From Penicillus capitatus (Eukaryota; Chlorophyta), in NCBI GenBank assembly GCA_965649825.1, contig OZ287701.1, positions 434,001 through 498,000 of the forward strand: 64,000 nt of DNA. The letters run 5' to 3'. Positions 33,506-46,603 of this stretch are shown here, in pieces. The notes below the pieces were generated by a model. That model did no database searches. It saw nothing but the letters and a program-made list of their open reading frames with translations, and was not told where the DNA came from. How positions within the stretch are numbered: the first letter of the stretch is position 1; every line of letters begins with the position of its first letter. Both the position numbers and the translations under genes were made by a program.

Positions 33506-35138
33506 TCACATGTCGAGCAACGCGTGAAACTCGTCTTCGGAAAAATCGCTGAAAAGCAGCTTCATTCCTGGGGCGCATTCGCGCACGACGCTCGAGGTCT
33601 TGATCCTGCGTCGCTGTTTTTTGGTTATTTGCATAAGAAACACGATCCCATCTCCTTTACCAGGCCCAAGTGCTGCTGCACCATACCCACATCCAAGAAA
33701 GGGCGCGGGTCCAACAATGTACACCATCTTTGGCGAGCCGCCGCCGAAGTCAACTTCTGCTGTGGGCATCTTCACCATGTTCGTCACGCCTCCTCTCAAC
33801 GCGGTAAAGTCCATCACAGACTCTCCAGTCGAAGCAATTAGATAATGAGCCAAAGCTGACTTTGCCTGAATTTGTGGTTGCGTCCTGAAATCTGTCACAC
33901 CTTTGCGGATTATTAGAGACAGTTCCGCAAGGGTCTCTCCGATAGATTTTCCTTCGAGATCGCGGCCTTCCAAAGACGGTATTTGATACCCGTAGCCATT
34001 TCCGCAGTAGTTTTCCGGAAAGAACTCAGCGCCGTTCTTCAGATACTCAACCATCGTGAACGTCACGGTGCTCGAGATTCCGAGATCTGAGCCTTCGACA
34101 ACAGACTGAGTCCGCTCTTTGTAGATTTCGGTTGAAAGCATCCAATTGAAGGCGACGAGGACATCGTTGGATGAGACGAACTGGCCTTCCTCCAAGAACG
34201 GCCTCACCATTGCTTTCATGTCTGCCAACGTTTCCTGCAAGACATGCACTTATTAGACGATATGATGCTACAGACGATAGACAACCTTAGTGAAGTACAG
34301 AGCTTCTAGAAAAAACGAATCATCCGGAAACTGAACGAAGGATGGAAGTACCGCTTCTGGCAGCACCTTTTGTGGAAGTTGTGCGATGTCATCTCCTAAG
34401 AAGGTGAAGTGCTTGGCCAACTGATCTGGCCACATGTAAGAACGGTCATGGCATCTGTCAGTAATCTCCTCGCCGCGGTACGCCCTTCCAAGGTCACGGT
34501 ACAATTCAATGAGTCGTCGGCCGTCCATCAGCATATGAGAAACGAAGAGGGTCACCGCACAGCCGTCTTTGAAATGCGTCAATCGTGCTGTGGCCGGAGC
34601 CTTTTCTCCACTAGAGGACACAGTTAGCTTTTCATCAACGTGGCAGAAGACAATGTACCTCAGTATGGCGCTGCTGTCTACAGCTTCCATGAAGAAAGGC
34701 ATCTCTGGGCACACAGGGAAATTGGCATGAGGGGCTGTTATCTTGCCATAGGTCAGAATGGCGGATGCGATGGTCATGTCCGCTTGCATCTCGAAGAAAG
34801 GGAAGCCGAACGCCTGAGCGTTTTCGGAATTGACCTGCATGGAATATCACTGTTATTGGGTGTCTTCGAAAGGCGACCGCGTTTCCGCACTTCAATGCGG
34901 TAACGTGTATTGGCGTCTGGCACCACTCTGCCACAGAGGATTGGATATTTGACGGACAGCTTTTCTAGAGCCTCCTTTAAGTGTTCAGATCCACATCGTA
35001 ATCGAAGAAAAATGGCCACGAAATAAAGACGAAACTGTTGAGAGAGTAGACGTCAATTGGCGCCAGACGAAACGTTCCGTCTTGGACGCCTTGCGGATGA
35101 ATCCATTCTTCTTTTAAAAGTTCGAAAGGCTCCGGCAT
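33506..35138 (-). pseudogene. BAHD-type acyltransferase, copy 2, with a one-base frameshift in exon 1
   Basis: Same four-exon layout as copies 1 and 3: 35138-34891, 34834-34659, 34610-34286 and 34234-33506. Exon 1 is 248 nt where both paralogues have 249. A base is missing near 34987 (CAGATCCAC against CAGCGTCCAC or CAGCATCCAC), so the reading frame runs into LNT-stop just after FFFDYDVD. The rest is intact, with HMLMD for the HxxxD motif and DFGGG. Either a recent pseudogene or a sequencing error. Confidence 0.75.
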
Positions 35139-37533
35139 TACGAAAGACACGAAAACCGAACGGTTCGGTTGCTTTTTTAGACGAGACGTGGAGATTTGAT
35201 GTCGTACGTCTGAGAGTCGTTAAGAAAACGTACGCTATTGATTATGATGCCAACCAAATTCCAGACAGGACGTACTCTACTCTGGCATGGAAGTGGATGG
35301 CGTCCAAGACAGAATTACGAGTTCTGTGCACTGAGGCGTAATAAACTAAAGAAGTTCACCTCTGTTGCCATGCCATCGAACGTATCTTCTTTTTTTGTCT
35401 GTCCGATGTTTCTTCTGATCCCTCATACTAGGTGTCGTGCGCGCGGCGCGGTGCGCTGGACGCCGTCGGCGCGCATGCGGATGCGAGGCGGCGGGAAACG
35501 ACGAACAAACGCGGATTAATGTTAATGTTCTTTCTGATGTCCATTTCGTAGTGTCTTCACTACCATGCCGACATTTTCAATCCATCACTGGGAATCCACA
35601 CCTTGGAGTCCATCGGTCAGCCTATGGATACCTAAACTCAGAATCCTGGTCCGTTCATCGCTTAAGGTCTTAAACCGGTAGAAGAGACGATCTTGGACGA
35701 AAACTGAAAACAGGAATTACGAAATATTAGCGAGGCAGCTAGGTCCTGCGAGCGCGTGGAAGACCAAGGAATCCGCCAATACAAAAGCTTCAAAGTTCTC
35801 ACCTCAGTGCAGCAGACAATGCTATCCCTTAGATTTCCAATTCCCACGATAGAAACACTACTGGACGCAACGGTATCCTTGATTTTTAAACCTAAATGAT
35901 GAGAAAAGTGGTATCATAGACATTAAACTCGACTCTCTCCACCTTCGTGATGTGACACTTAGTTATGCCTCTGGAAATCGTTGCAGGCGAATGGACGAAG
36001 CGTTTCGGTTTACGGGATCGCGAGTACAGAAAGCCGATTGACCGAGCACTTCTTCAGTCATTCTTCCATTTAACGTGTTTGTCTATAGGGAATGCTAATG
36101 GCACTGTCACATCGGCCGAATAAAAAAGATCGATCGGACGGATTATTCTTCGTAAGACGAAATTACACGTCTCATCGTATACGGGTTTCGGAGCGAGCTT
36201 CCACGATGTGCACGTCTGTTTTATGGATCGTTAAAGAAAAGGGTGGTTTTTTGAACGCCTGTGTGTTTCTATCTTCGGAAAGCAGCCTTCCTATGCCAAG
36301 ACAGTTTGGATGTACTTCACGGGCATTTTCTAAACCGTCTCGTCATATGCATACGCGCTGCTTTGTGATGAACGCGACGTTACGCAGACTACAGAATCTC
36401 CCGAAGTCGCGGGAAGTCCTCTTGCGTCTGTGTTATATTGTAGGCGCTACAGCCGCCGCTTACCGCTCAGTTCGCCGTTTTTTTGATGGAGAATCTTACA
36501 AACAACTTGGGTGATAAAGAAAAATAAAACTTCGAGGCCAACAAGTCCGTCGATGAAGACGCGGCGCCAATAAAGCGCCACGACGGCACCCTCCTTAAAA
36601 AATTACTATACGAATGCATCTGTGGCTGATCTTCTTCGAGCTTCAATGGAAGCTTATTATGATTCTACCGAGACAAATACGCTGAAAGTGAACTTGGTGC
36701 TCGAGAACCCTGCCGAAAAAACCAGATACTGATCAATATCCAAAGATGTGAAGAATGTACAACTGACCCACGTCGTGAAACAGCTCCGACGAAGAGCGTT
36801 CGTCACGTCTGTACATAACGTCGAGCTTCGTCTGACGTTCATGTCATGAATGCGTCCGTTTGGAGTGTGGCACGATACGAATCAGACACTTCGCGTCATT
36901 CCGAAGGCATGCTGGTTCTATTCTCTTTCGACGCGCTTGTATTGGAAACGCGCAAGCGGCGCAGGTGTTGAGGGATCTTGATGGATGGAGCATTGCGCAG
37001 CTGTCATGTCGTTCGTGGCACTTTGGGAACTTCATTCTGTCTGCATGTCTGGAAGTCTATTCGTCGATGATCTCATGTGCTGTCTGTCACTGCACAGTTT
37101 CTGATGCTGGCGTTGACAAACGAATGGCGTTGCAGTCCCGTTGACACGCTGAACTGGGTGAAACGGCGCTGGGATAACGCAATAAAACCTCCGGTACCTC
37201 AACAAACCTTCTGATACGATAACAACAACCGTTTCTTTTGTTGCATGACATAGAGAACTCGGCAGAAGATCAGAGCACCACTGAACATGAATACGAAGAT
37301 TTTTGTTGAATTTGAAAGACAAGGAGCAACATGCAAACACAACGATAAACAGCAACACACTGGATGCGCATACACTGCGCATGATGCAAGAAAGGGAAAA
37401 AACCGTTGAGCAGATTCTTCCAGGTCGCTGACATTAAGTTCAAGATTTTGGCACAACTGTTAAGAAACATACAAGAGACGATCAGAATTCCTCTGTCGGT
37501 GTTGCTGATGCAGAGCAGACGTCTTGAGAAGAC
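35139..37533. other. Spacer between acyltransferase copy 2 and Pmp copy B
   Basis: Contains the homologous 5' flank shared with copy 3 (to about 36.07 kb), a unique insert (about 36.07-36.95 kb) and the 3' flank of the Pmp gene that matches 13.62-14.17 kb. A GC-rich stretch sits at 35436-35500. Apart from the ORF at 36092 I see no gene. Confidence 0.6.
36092..36514 (+). CDS. Hypothetical 140-residue ORF in the copy-B-specific insert
   Basis: Open from ATG 36092. The C-terminal half (LRLCYIVGATAAAYRSVRRFF) could be one membrane helix with a basic flank. No family is recognised. It lies in the insert that has no counterpart in copy A. It may be chance. Confidence 0.25.
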   Translation: MLMALSHRPNKKDRSDGLFFVRRNYTSHRIRVSERASTMCTSVLWIVKEKGGFLNACVFLSSESSLPMPRQFGCTSRAFSKPSRHMHTRCFVMNATLRRLQNLPKSREVLLRLCYIVGATAAAYRSVRRFFDGESYKQLG

Positions 37534-40500
37534 TTATGCGTTTGACGCGTCATTGAGAGAAACGAGTTCAGAGCGCAGCTTCCAGAATCCAGTGGTGTCC
37601 CTATCCGCCCGGCCCGATTGCCAGATGACCCAGAGCTTGTGAACCAGCCAGGTGTCTTCATCTTCCTCCAGATCGTGGATTCCCTGAAACCATATTCTCA
37701 AATGCTTTGCATGCACGTCCAGTATTCTGTGGACGCCTAACCACAGGCGACAAAGCAAGAATCCCATGAAAATGAAATTCAGGGCGGCGCAGATGGTGGA
37801 AAGCGCGTTGATGGAGAGCATGGATGCTTCTTCGTCGGTGATGGATGTCGCAATGGCATAGACGAAGAGAGCCATCAGCAGCGATGTTGCCTCCATCGAG
37901 TTGTAACCGATTCTGTTGTTGAACCATATCCACGACGACGCCAGTTGATCAGCACCCAGCCATCTGAGAGTGCTGCCCATGCAGGAAGGCAGCGTCTTGT
38001 GAATGTCTTCGCTATCAATCGGCTGAACGAAGACATGCATTAAGTAAGATATAAAAATCACAATGAACACCAAACCCAGTCTAATGTTCGTCGTCACATT
38101 GATCGGCGAGAAAACAATGATGACGAACGACAGCGTTATCGTTCTCATTGCCACGAAAATGTTCCAATACAGAGCCAGTCCTGTGGAACGGAGTCCGGAG
38201 TACAGGAATCCGTACTTGTGCACGAAATCGACATCCTCCAACAGGTCTTGCTGTTTACCACGGTATATGATGGATGCCGAGTAGCCGAGAACAACGAGGC
38301 AACAAAACAACAAAGTCAGGGAAAGCACAGATACCCACAAATGAGGCCCCTCCATGTATTTGATGGACGAGTCTTCTGACCAGATGAAACTGTCGTTCAG
38401 GAGATCGTAGCGATTGAACTCGTGATCGGAGGGCTTCTCTGGCAGCTTGGCAAAGCTGACAACGCGGAACAGTTCACCAGCGATGTCGATAACGTAAGTG
38501 AAAAACCCAAAAAAGAAAATGAACTGGACGTGCGGAGTCACCCCGTCTTCAGTTGATCGATCTCCTCGTCGTCTGAGACTGAGCCTCCACAATGCAAACA
38601 CGAGGACATAGAAAAGAAGTATGACGGAAGGGAAGAGAGTTCGAATCAACAGAATCATCAGTGTCAAGTCTCTCTCGTGTTCGTGACGGTATTCATTAGA
38701 GAAGTTGCACTCGAATGGGTGCAAGCGGATGATGTTGCTCATCCTCGCCGCTGCGCCTACGATTCATCGTCGAAGTGGTGAACCTGGGCCAAAGAAAGGG
38801 AAATCCGATTACCTTGAACGCCGAGCATCGCTTTCATGCCTGTCTTCCACTTGACGCCAAGAGAAAAGGCCAAACTGCACAGTTGCATGTAGTCGAACAG
38901 TATCTACGAGAACAAAATGACATCAGCAATGCCCATCGACGGTAGATTTTCTTACTCCATAGATCGTCAAGACAGAGCCCACTGCTCCGCTGAAGTCGGG
39001 ACAGTTAGAACCATCCGTGCACTCGCGGCATCTGTGCTGATCTGTCGCTGGGTCGGATCGCGACAAGCGTCTGATTCCTATAGCTTGCTGTTTGGAGGTA
39101 GAAGGCCCGGTTGCCTTCTCGTCAATCGATCTGATGTCGTTGACTGAATCTGGATGCTCTGCACGGTACTGGATGAGTGCCTCCGACGAACTGTCTTCAG
39201 CTTCCGATGAGCTTCTCGAAGACAAGGATGACTTATCCAATCCGAGGGCAATCCTCAGTCTCTGCGAAGCTTGGATGGCAAGATCTGTGTGCATGCTTCT
39301 CCAGGCCAACCACAACTTGAAAGAAAAAGCAAAAAAGAACAAAACTGCGGAAGCTAGGGTCATAAGAACAGATACCAAACGGTTGTCGCGGCAGGGCTCG
39401 CAATGGCCGCTTACTGATCGTCCGTGTTCTTCGGCGCACGAGGCGCACAGTGTCCCGTTGTATGCACCTGAACACTGGGGATAGTCTTCTGTAAAGTCTT
39501 CCGGCTTTCTGTGGCTTTGGTTCCACGTTCTCAGTTCTTCTGACACATACGACGTGTCTTCATAGTAATCGACCAGATCCCTTGTTCTGTTCTCTCTTTT
39601 GCATGCTCCGTTGATGGGACACTTGATCATTCGAGGCGAGAAGGGCGTCGAGTGCCAGTACTCTTCCTCTGGCACCAATGCCATGGTTCCAACGCATATC
39701 CCATGTTCCTCACACTCTCGGCAGTCGTCTATCGTCGAGAAACTGTAGTACGAGTAGTTGCATCTGGAGCAGGTGGCTTTGTCTTCATCCATGAGCTCTC
39801 CGTGTCGACAGGGTTTCGTTTTGAAGACCACAGTCGTCGACAGATTCCTTCCGTCCTTCGAACGAATCCATACCGAATCATTAATGTTTGCTCCGACCAC
39901 GTTTGTGTTGCTGATGCACACAATCCCGTTCTTAGCAGTGTATTCAGTTGTTCCACTAATGTGTTGAGATTCAAGCAATACAGCAAGATCTACGGGTCAC
40001 GCATGAACCTCGAAGAAGCTGCAGCATGATCTCACCGCTATCTTTGTTTGGCCATTCGATGGTTTCGCCAAAGATGTCCCTCACGGAGATACTGATCTCT
40101 TTGGCTGAACATTCTGCGTTCTCGTTAACCTTGGAAGAGATGCCCAGAGGATCTCCAGGAGATAATGACAAAGGTCCATCGACGTTCTCTATCTTCAAAG
40201 ACACAGCATCCGTCCCGATGTCATTAAATCTGCTATTCCTGTCGGTCTAAATGAACAACAGAGAAAGTGTGATTATGGAGATGGGGAACAAACTCACGAG
40301 CATGCGGTTGTCCGTCACAGTAAGGCATGTTCGATTTCCAAAAACATGTCCTTCTAAGACGTCATCTATCCCAGTATCATTATCATGACAAACATATGTG
40401 AAGTTCGATATTGAACCCACATACAAACCGCTTCCACTGTTTTCGGCAGTGTTTTGGGTTACATTTACACCACTAAACATTACACGACGGTAGCGCTGAT

Positions 40501-43500
40501 TTGGGAAGACGGTACGAGGACAAGGAGCTTTGCGGAAGCGTACCCCGTTTTCGTAGCTGCCTTCGAGATACATACCACCTAGTGAAGTCAGTCTCTCAGT
40601 CTGTATTTCGCACACGGAAAAACTCACCTCCAGTGAAGGCCTTATTCCTTAAGATCAAGATTTCTTCCAGCACCACATTCACACTCGATCCGCCCCTGGT
40701 GTTATTGAGAGAAAGGTAGAAGCCACCTCCTTCGCCTTGGTGGCGATCCTCGATATGTGATAGGTACTGATCATTCCGCTTCCTCACGTGAAGCCACCTT
40801 CGAACGAGAGTGTCGTCATCGGTTTTCAGTCTTTCCGGACTGAGTGCTCGGTTGTCGATCAGCTGCCAGCATTTGACCTAAAGGCCAGAGGAAGTCAAAA
40901 GGGACACGTTGGTGTAATTCTTGCCTCAATGGATTGAGACAGTTCGTGTTCGGAACTGATGTAGACAGCACCGCCGAGCACAGCTGTGTTGTTCGCATAG
41001 GTGAAACAGGGCGATGCTTGGCATTCGTTCTTGATCCCTCCGGCGTTTCTGAGGCATATCGCTCCTCCAATCGAAGCGATGTTTCGCGTGAAGAGGAGAT
41101 CTGAATACTGGTCCGAAAACAGAGTCCCTCCCTCGAAGAGCATTGCACCGCCAGCATTTGTTGCCAGATTCTCACTGAAGTGTGCCTGGCAGTAATTTTG
41201 GAAATCGATACTGCCTATCGTGCAACAAACACATGCTGAGCGATGTAAGCGTGGAAATACAACGTACCGCATTGGATGCAAGCAATTGCGCCGCCGGCCA
41301 TGAAAGCCGTGTTGGATATGAACCTTGCAATGCTCTGGGAGTGTCTGGATCCTCCTGCAATCTTAAAGTAGCTTCCTTCTTGCAGTCCCAATGCACCACC
41401 AATACGAGCACGGTTCGACTTAAAAACAGTAGTGACTTTTACCGTCACATTCGTTCGTCGAAATGCTCCTGCGCCGCCTATTCTGGCTCGATTTGCTTCG
41501 AATCTGCAGTCAGTGAAGTTGACAACGCCGTCAAGTGTCGAAATGGCACCGCCTTGTTTCGCTCTGTTATTATGCAAGACGAGATTGTTGCACGTCAAAC
41601 TGTCGGCAACCGACATGATGGCTCCTCCACTGCCACCAGATGTGTTGTTTGTGAACGTACAGTTATTCAATGTCGCCATTTTTCTTACGTAAAGAGCACC
41701 TCCTTGCAATCCAGCGCTGTTGTTTTCGAAAATGCAATCTTCAAATGAGCCTCTGAGTACGAAGATAGCACCCGCTATCCCTTCGGCCGTGTTGTTTATC
41801 ATACTGCAATTGAAAAAATACGCTTCCTCGACAAAGAATACTCCTACGTGTCCAGCAGTGTTGTTCAGAAAGCTGCAATTGGTGAAATTCCCTTTCCCAT
41901 TCACGACGCCAATTGCATAGCCGCTGGCCACGTTGTTCTCCAGCTGACAATCTATGAAATTCACGTTTCCCTTTACAGAGACTACCCCCGTGTTAGCACC
42001 GGCGGAGTTACCAACGAAACGACAGCTTTCGAAAAGCGCGTCGCCGAATACTGAAACTGTTCGATTGCTTCCAGCACTGTTGTTCACGAAGCTGCATCTT
42101 TTGCAGCTCGCGCTTCCCTTCACATAGACAATCAAATTTACCACGGCAGTGTTATCTTCAACGATGCAATTGACAAACATCGCATCACCTTCGATGAAGA
42201 TCGCAGCAAAGTCACGTCCCGACCAGTTTTTCGTCATGTTACAGTCTTCGAGTCTGGCACTGCCTGAAACTCTTACTGCAGATTGGCCTCTCTGAGCTCT
42301 GTTGTGATTAAAACTGCAGCGACTGAACTTGGCGACGCCTTTCACGAAGAGTCCGCCGCGGCGGAGGGCGGTGTTATTTGAGATGTCGCAATCATAAAAG
42401 GTAGCATCGCCGAAAGCAATAACGCCGCCGCCTTCGTTGGTGGCGTTGTTTTTTGTGATGCTGCATCGACTAAAGGTCACATTTCCTGAAAACACAAGAA
42501 CTGCCCCTCCGTCTTCGCCACTGTTTCCCTCGAACCGGCAGTGCTGAAAGCTTGCATCAATTTTGTCACAGAAAACGGCCCCCGCAATCAGCATCGCCTT
42601 GTTGTTGCGAAACTCGCATCGCTTGGCCCTCACAGGAGCGTTCCGCACATCCACAGCACCTCCAATGTCGGCACTGTTGTTTGTGAACTGCGTCTCGCTC
42701 AGGTTCAGCGCACAGCGATAAACTGATAACGCACTCCCGCCCAGATCTTGCGGTGAAGGGTTCTCGTGTGGAAGGTTAGCAGATGGAACAGTCGATCCCT
42801 TTTTGGAGTTGTCTCTAAATTCGCAGCGTTCCAGAGTCACCGAGCACCCTATTCATGATCGCCATGAGGATTGATGATGCATTCAGTCGCTATTCGTACC
42901 TGCCGACTGCCAGTCCTCGTCAAAATCGTTCGAAAACGCCGTCGCATATCTGCGCTCTCTTGGTCCGACGGCGAAAGGCCATCGGGATCCCAAGACTTCG
43001 ATGGCGCTAGCATTCTTGCACCCTCTGAATACCAGAGATTCGATTCGAAGGTTTCGACAGTTTCTGCGTGCAAAGAAACCGACTCCGTATAGCGGCAGGC
43101 AGCGTCTGCGATGGAGTGCCTGATGAAGAAGATGCTCTCTTTGGCAGGACAAAGGAGCGTCGTCGATGGGCGGACTCCGCGGATGGTGACGTCAGATACG
43201 CCTTTGATGACAAGCTTCTCTGTCAGTTGCATGGTGTCCAAGTCGAAGACGATCGTCTGTTTGCTTCGAAGCTGCGCGATTGCCGTCTTTGCCTCTTTAG
43301 TCGTTTTGACGTGAACCTCTGTAGGCGTAGCGCGTACTCTCCAGCGGCCACCTGAGCATCAAACAGTCATTGAACCTCGCAACCAGACAGCACAGGCAGC
43401 TGGCGTTACTACAGACTGCATAGAAGAAAGCTGCCGTGAAACGCCTCACCTGGGAAGAGCGAAAACGCCTCTCCTCGGCGCAGCAGAAACAGCAAGACCA

Positions 43501-43552
43501 GAATGTGCACCAACGGCGTCTTCGACGACAGACGGCACCTTCGCTCAGACAT
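37534..43552 (-). CDS. Secreted beta-helix (Pmp-repeat) protein fused to a multi-pass membrane domain, copy B
   Basis: Close paralogue of the gene at 14175-20083, with the same exon plan. ATG at 43552; signal peptide KTPLVHILVLLFLLRRG. The intron after FSLFPG is phase 1. The beta-helix repeats are mainly in the 541-residue exon 42840-41215, with the same FxxCxFxxNxAxxxGGA style but many substituted rungs. The Cys-rich segment is at 39.95-39.4 kb, one TM helix at 39.35 kb, and seven more TM helices run from 38.7 to 37.6 kb, ending SLNDASNA exactly as in copy A. The membrane part is far better conserved between copies than the ectodomain, as expected if the ectodomain is the variable ligand-facing part (inference). 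No disabling change was seen in the exons I compared. Confidence 0.8.
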
Positions 43553-44774
43553 GTCTTCCTTTCGGCAAACACCGCCGTTCCCTTTGCTGTCGCGCGAACG
43601 AAAAGAGCTTGTGCGGTAGAATATGGAGAACTGCGTAGAACAATGCGAACGAACAAACTGTTCATGCGCGTCGGGGCGAACTAAAATCAAAATCGCTTCA
43701 CGGATGATGGATTCATGCTGTAGTAGTTGAATGTACTTTGACTGGACGCGTCAATCAACAACGCTGAAATCGCGTAAGTAGCACATCGACTGTTGATTGC
43801 CACTGAGAAGACAGGTGAGACAAGACCTCTAGAAGATAACAGACGCAACGCCTCAGACAGGCGCCGTGAATGTTTGCGTTCTGCTTCTATCGTGCCACGC
43901 CTCTCGACGTGCGTCGACACGATCAGATCTCCAGCGGGGCGACCTAACGCCAACATCCATGAATTGAGCTACGCATGTGAATCATCGTCGCTGCAGCTGC
44001 TGACGTCGTCTTCTGCAACTTCTAATCGCTCGACCATGTCGTCCGCGACGTCAGCGTAACACACCGTGTCAGAGGTGCACACAGAAGGCGAGAATTCCGG
44101 AACAAGCTGCTTTCTTTCGCTAGGGAATCCTCGAACATCTGAGCCGCAGGACGCTTCGCGTCCAGGGACAGTTACCCGGCGATGGTCCTGCCGTGAAGTC
44201 ACTCAGACGCAGTTTTCGTAATTACTAGATCTCAAGTCCTGTGTCGCGCCATAGAGTTGTCGTGTCGATTCACATAAAGTTCTTATGGTCAATCGAAACT
44301 CTGCCTTTAAGATCCCTACGTCGCTTACGGTAGACAGTCAGATGACGCACAATGCCGCGCACCACGATTCTGGCTGTTATGCGTTCAGTCTCGATTCCTT
44401 TTGTCCGATCTCAGGTTGGTGATTGATTTCCTTTTCCGAAACGACAGCGCACATTCACGGTTTGTTGGCTTACAAGGAAGAACAGGCGTTTGGAAACACA
44501 AACAATCCAGAGATCCACTATTCTTGACATCTGAAGTATATACTCACATCATTGCCACGTACGTGCTTAATAAAACGTGTAGATGACAACAGACAGACTC
44601 CAATGTGCAACAGGTGAGGTTGGAAGGATACGAATTGTGACTACGACAACCAGACGACGGACGTATTTTTTATTAGATTGAACGTATTCTCGTTTTCCAG
44701 TGTGAATGAACCGTATCGATTGCCAAACATCTCAGAATCTGTAGACGTCGACTGCGACATTCAGAATTGGTCCG
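43553..44774. other. Intergenic spacer of the duplication (copy B)
   Basis: Homologous to 20084-21308. No supported gene. Confidence 0.6.
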
Positions 44775-45240
44775 TCAGTTGGGAAAGAACACGAAACAGT
44801 CATATTGCAAGACATCTGTCACGATGACGACCATCAAAGCCACTGCGCCGAAGACAAGGGAGAGAAAAGCAGAGGCACAAAAGAATAGCATGAGTGCAAC
44901 ATCCGAACCGTCATTCTCCCTCTCCAACTCGTCGCCATTGCACACATAACCGATAGCACACTCCATGTTCTCCTCGGACAGAGAAGTGTAACCTCGACAG
45001 ACGACATCCGAGGAATCGTTCAGTTGCAATTGCAGCAGGACGCCGCCGACGACACTTCTGACGGCGACAACGAAAACGTAGACCAGAAAGGCGATCAGGG
45101 GCCTGTTTCCATTTCGGATTTTTCGTCTCAAACGAATGATTCCCGCGACCCAAACGCCAAGGGTTATGCCGCCAAACGCAATGGAAAGCTTATTGAACGT
45201 GGCTCCAATGGGTTCGTCTACCTGGAGAGCGCAGATTGGA
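44775..45240 (-). CDS. Small multi-pass membrane protein, copy B (5' part unresolved)
   Basis: The open frame reads VDEPIGATFNKLSIAFGGI through a TM helix, then NGNRPLIAFLVYVFVVAV, a luminal loop with Cys (VVCRGYTSLSEENMEC, YVCNGDELE), and two more hydrophobic stretches (LMLFFCASAFLSLVFGAV, ALMVVIVTDVL) to the stop at 44775. Three to four TM helices are expected. Homology to copy A ends near 45230, and I cannot identify the upstream exons here, so this copy may be 5'-truncated. The frame through the TM region is intact, unlike copy A. Function unknown. Confidence 0.5.
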
Positions 45241-45869
45241 ATAGAAGCCCGAAGGCAGACTCGAAAGAAATCGCACGGCAGAGCTGTCAGATGTCGCCCC
45301 TGCCGCAGTCCAACGGCCAGCTAAACGCTTCTTGCGGTTTGTATTAACACGTAAGCTGATAGGCAAAGAAATCGTTTGCCAGTGGCCATAAGAAATGCCA
45401 TTTTTCTGTCGTAATCGGCGCAATCGGCACGTTCTAGGAGGCTCCTATGCGTTTTACAGACAGGAATAGTCTTGCACTCGTTGTGTGAGTCCACGCAGCA
45501 AAAGTGTAACTCGCATAGCTGACGCTGCTCCACTTCGAATCTGGCGACGCAGGACAGTTGGCCAACAGCATGACCGTGTCTGGCTGAAGGAAGATGACAG
45601 TGTGTACCGGAGGTTCTCTTGTTTCGTCTATCGCACATGCAGCAATAGAACTTTCAACCAAGAGGAAACTGCGCGGAAGTTTCAACGGACTCGATATGCT
45701 TAGCCAGCACAATTCTTCGTTTCTCAACTTGTGAGTGTCTAGGGTCTTGTTCTTCTCGTTTTCTTCTGGTATTTCTAAAGTGTATGTACCGCAGAGAAAC
45801 GAAGATTTGTTGTGTCAGTTTCCTACGACTTCGCCATCTGCCATCAACGCCACTCTATCGGCAGACGGA
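45241..45869. other. Junction region between duplication copy B and partial copy C
   Basis: No supported gene. Short minus-strand ORFs with several Cys codons (45.7-45.3 kb) could be remnants of ectodomain exons, but I cannot link them to either membrane gene. Confidence 0.4.
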
Positions 45870-46212
45870 AACCCAAATGCCTTTAAAATCACTACTGGGT
45901 CGACGCCATCTGACGCTCGGAGGAGAATCTTCTACCAAGTTGCGGCAACTCGGCAACGACTTGCGCGGCAGTATCCGCGTATAATCTACCACAGGGAGTT
46001 TGCTACTGGGCGCCAAGCATCTCGATGGCCATCTGGATGTCTCGCGTCAGTCGTGACTCTAGAGCCTTGGGATAAGACAAAGAGGTAACGGCGATGGAGT
46101 TAAAGAAGTCAGCATGCAACAAAAGAGTCGTCTAAGTTACTGTGGTCTTCAGGACCCCATTCTTCACCGGAAACATGATTTTTTTATGACAAGACAAGGC
46201 CAACGCAATGTG

Positions 46213-46418
46213 TGACGGGGATTCGACAGACTCTGGCGCGACGCGAACGCGCCGACGCGTATGCGGATGAGGAGGAACTGTAAAGAGCCAAAGCTAAGAC
46301 TGATTACATGGTGAGCCCAGTCAGCTTTATAGCCCTGGCGCCCGCGGACCGCTGTCATGTTAAGCAGCGGACAGCCTGTCCGGTCCGCGGGGCCGCAACC
46401 GTTATCGCGTACCCGTCA
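46213..46418. mobile_element. MITE-like insertion (about 206 bp) with short terminal inverted repeats and a target-site duplication
   Basis: Copy B has the uninterrupted sequence AACGCAATGTGAGTGTG where copy C carries about 206 extra bases. The insert starts TGACGGG and ends CCCGTCA (7-bp perfect TIR). It is flanked by ATGTG on both sides (46208-46212 and 46419-46423), a duplication of the single ATGTG in copy B. Inside is a GC-rich inverted repeat (CCCGCGGACC ... GGTCCGCGGG). There is no coding capacity, so it is probably a non-autonomous DNA transposon. Confidence 0.8.
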
Positions 46419-46603
46419 ATGTGAGTGTGATACGAATGAAGCAGAAGCTCAGTATCACACATACTGCACATGCATATCTAACTTAGACACGTCACTTAAG
46501 TAAATTGATCGCTTAACACATTTGTACCAAAGACATAGATATAGGAAACACAAGGGAAACACCGCCCCGTTTACTCGTTCCAAGTTTTCAGAGTGTGATG
46601 TCG

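Larger units (their letters stand above)
33255..45230. repeat. Segmental duplication, copy B
   Basis: Homologous to 11625-21785, with the same three genes in the same order and orientation. It differs by about 1.8 kb inserted between the acyltransferase 5' end and the Pmp 3' flank (about 35.15-36.95 kb), of which 35.75-36.07 kb is shared with the upstream flank of acyltransferase copy 3. Confidence 0.85.
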
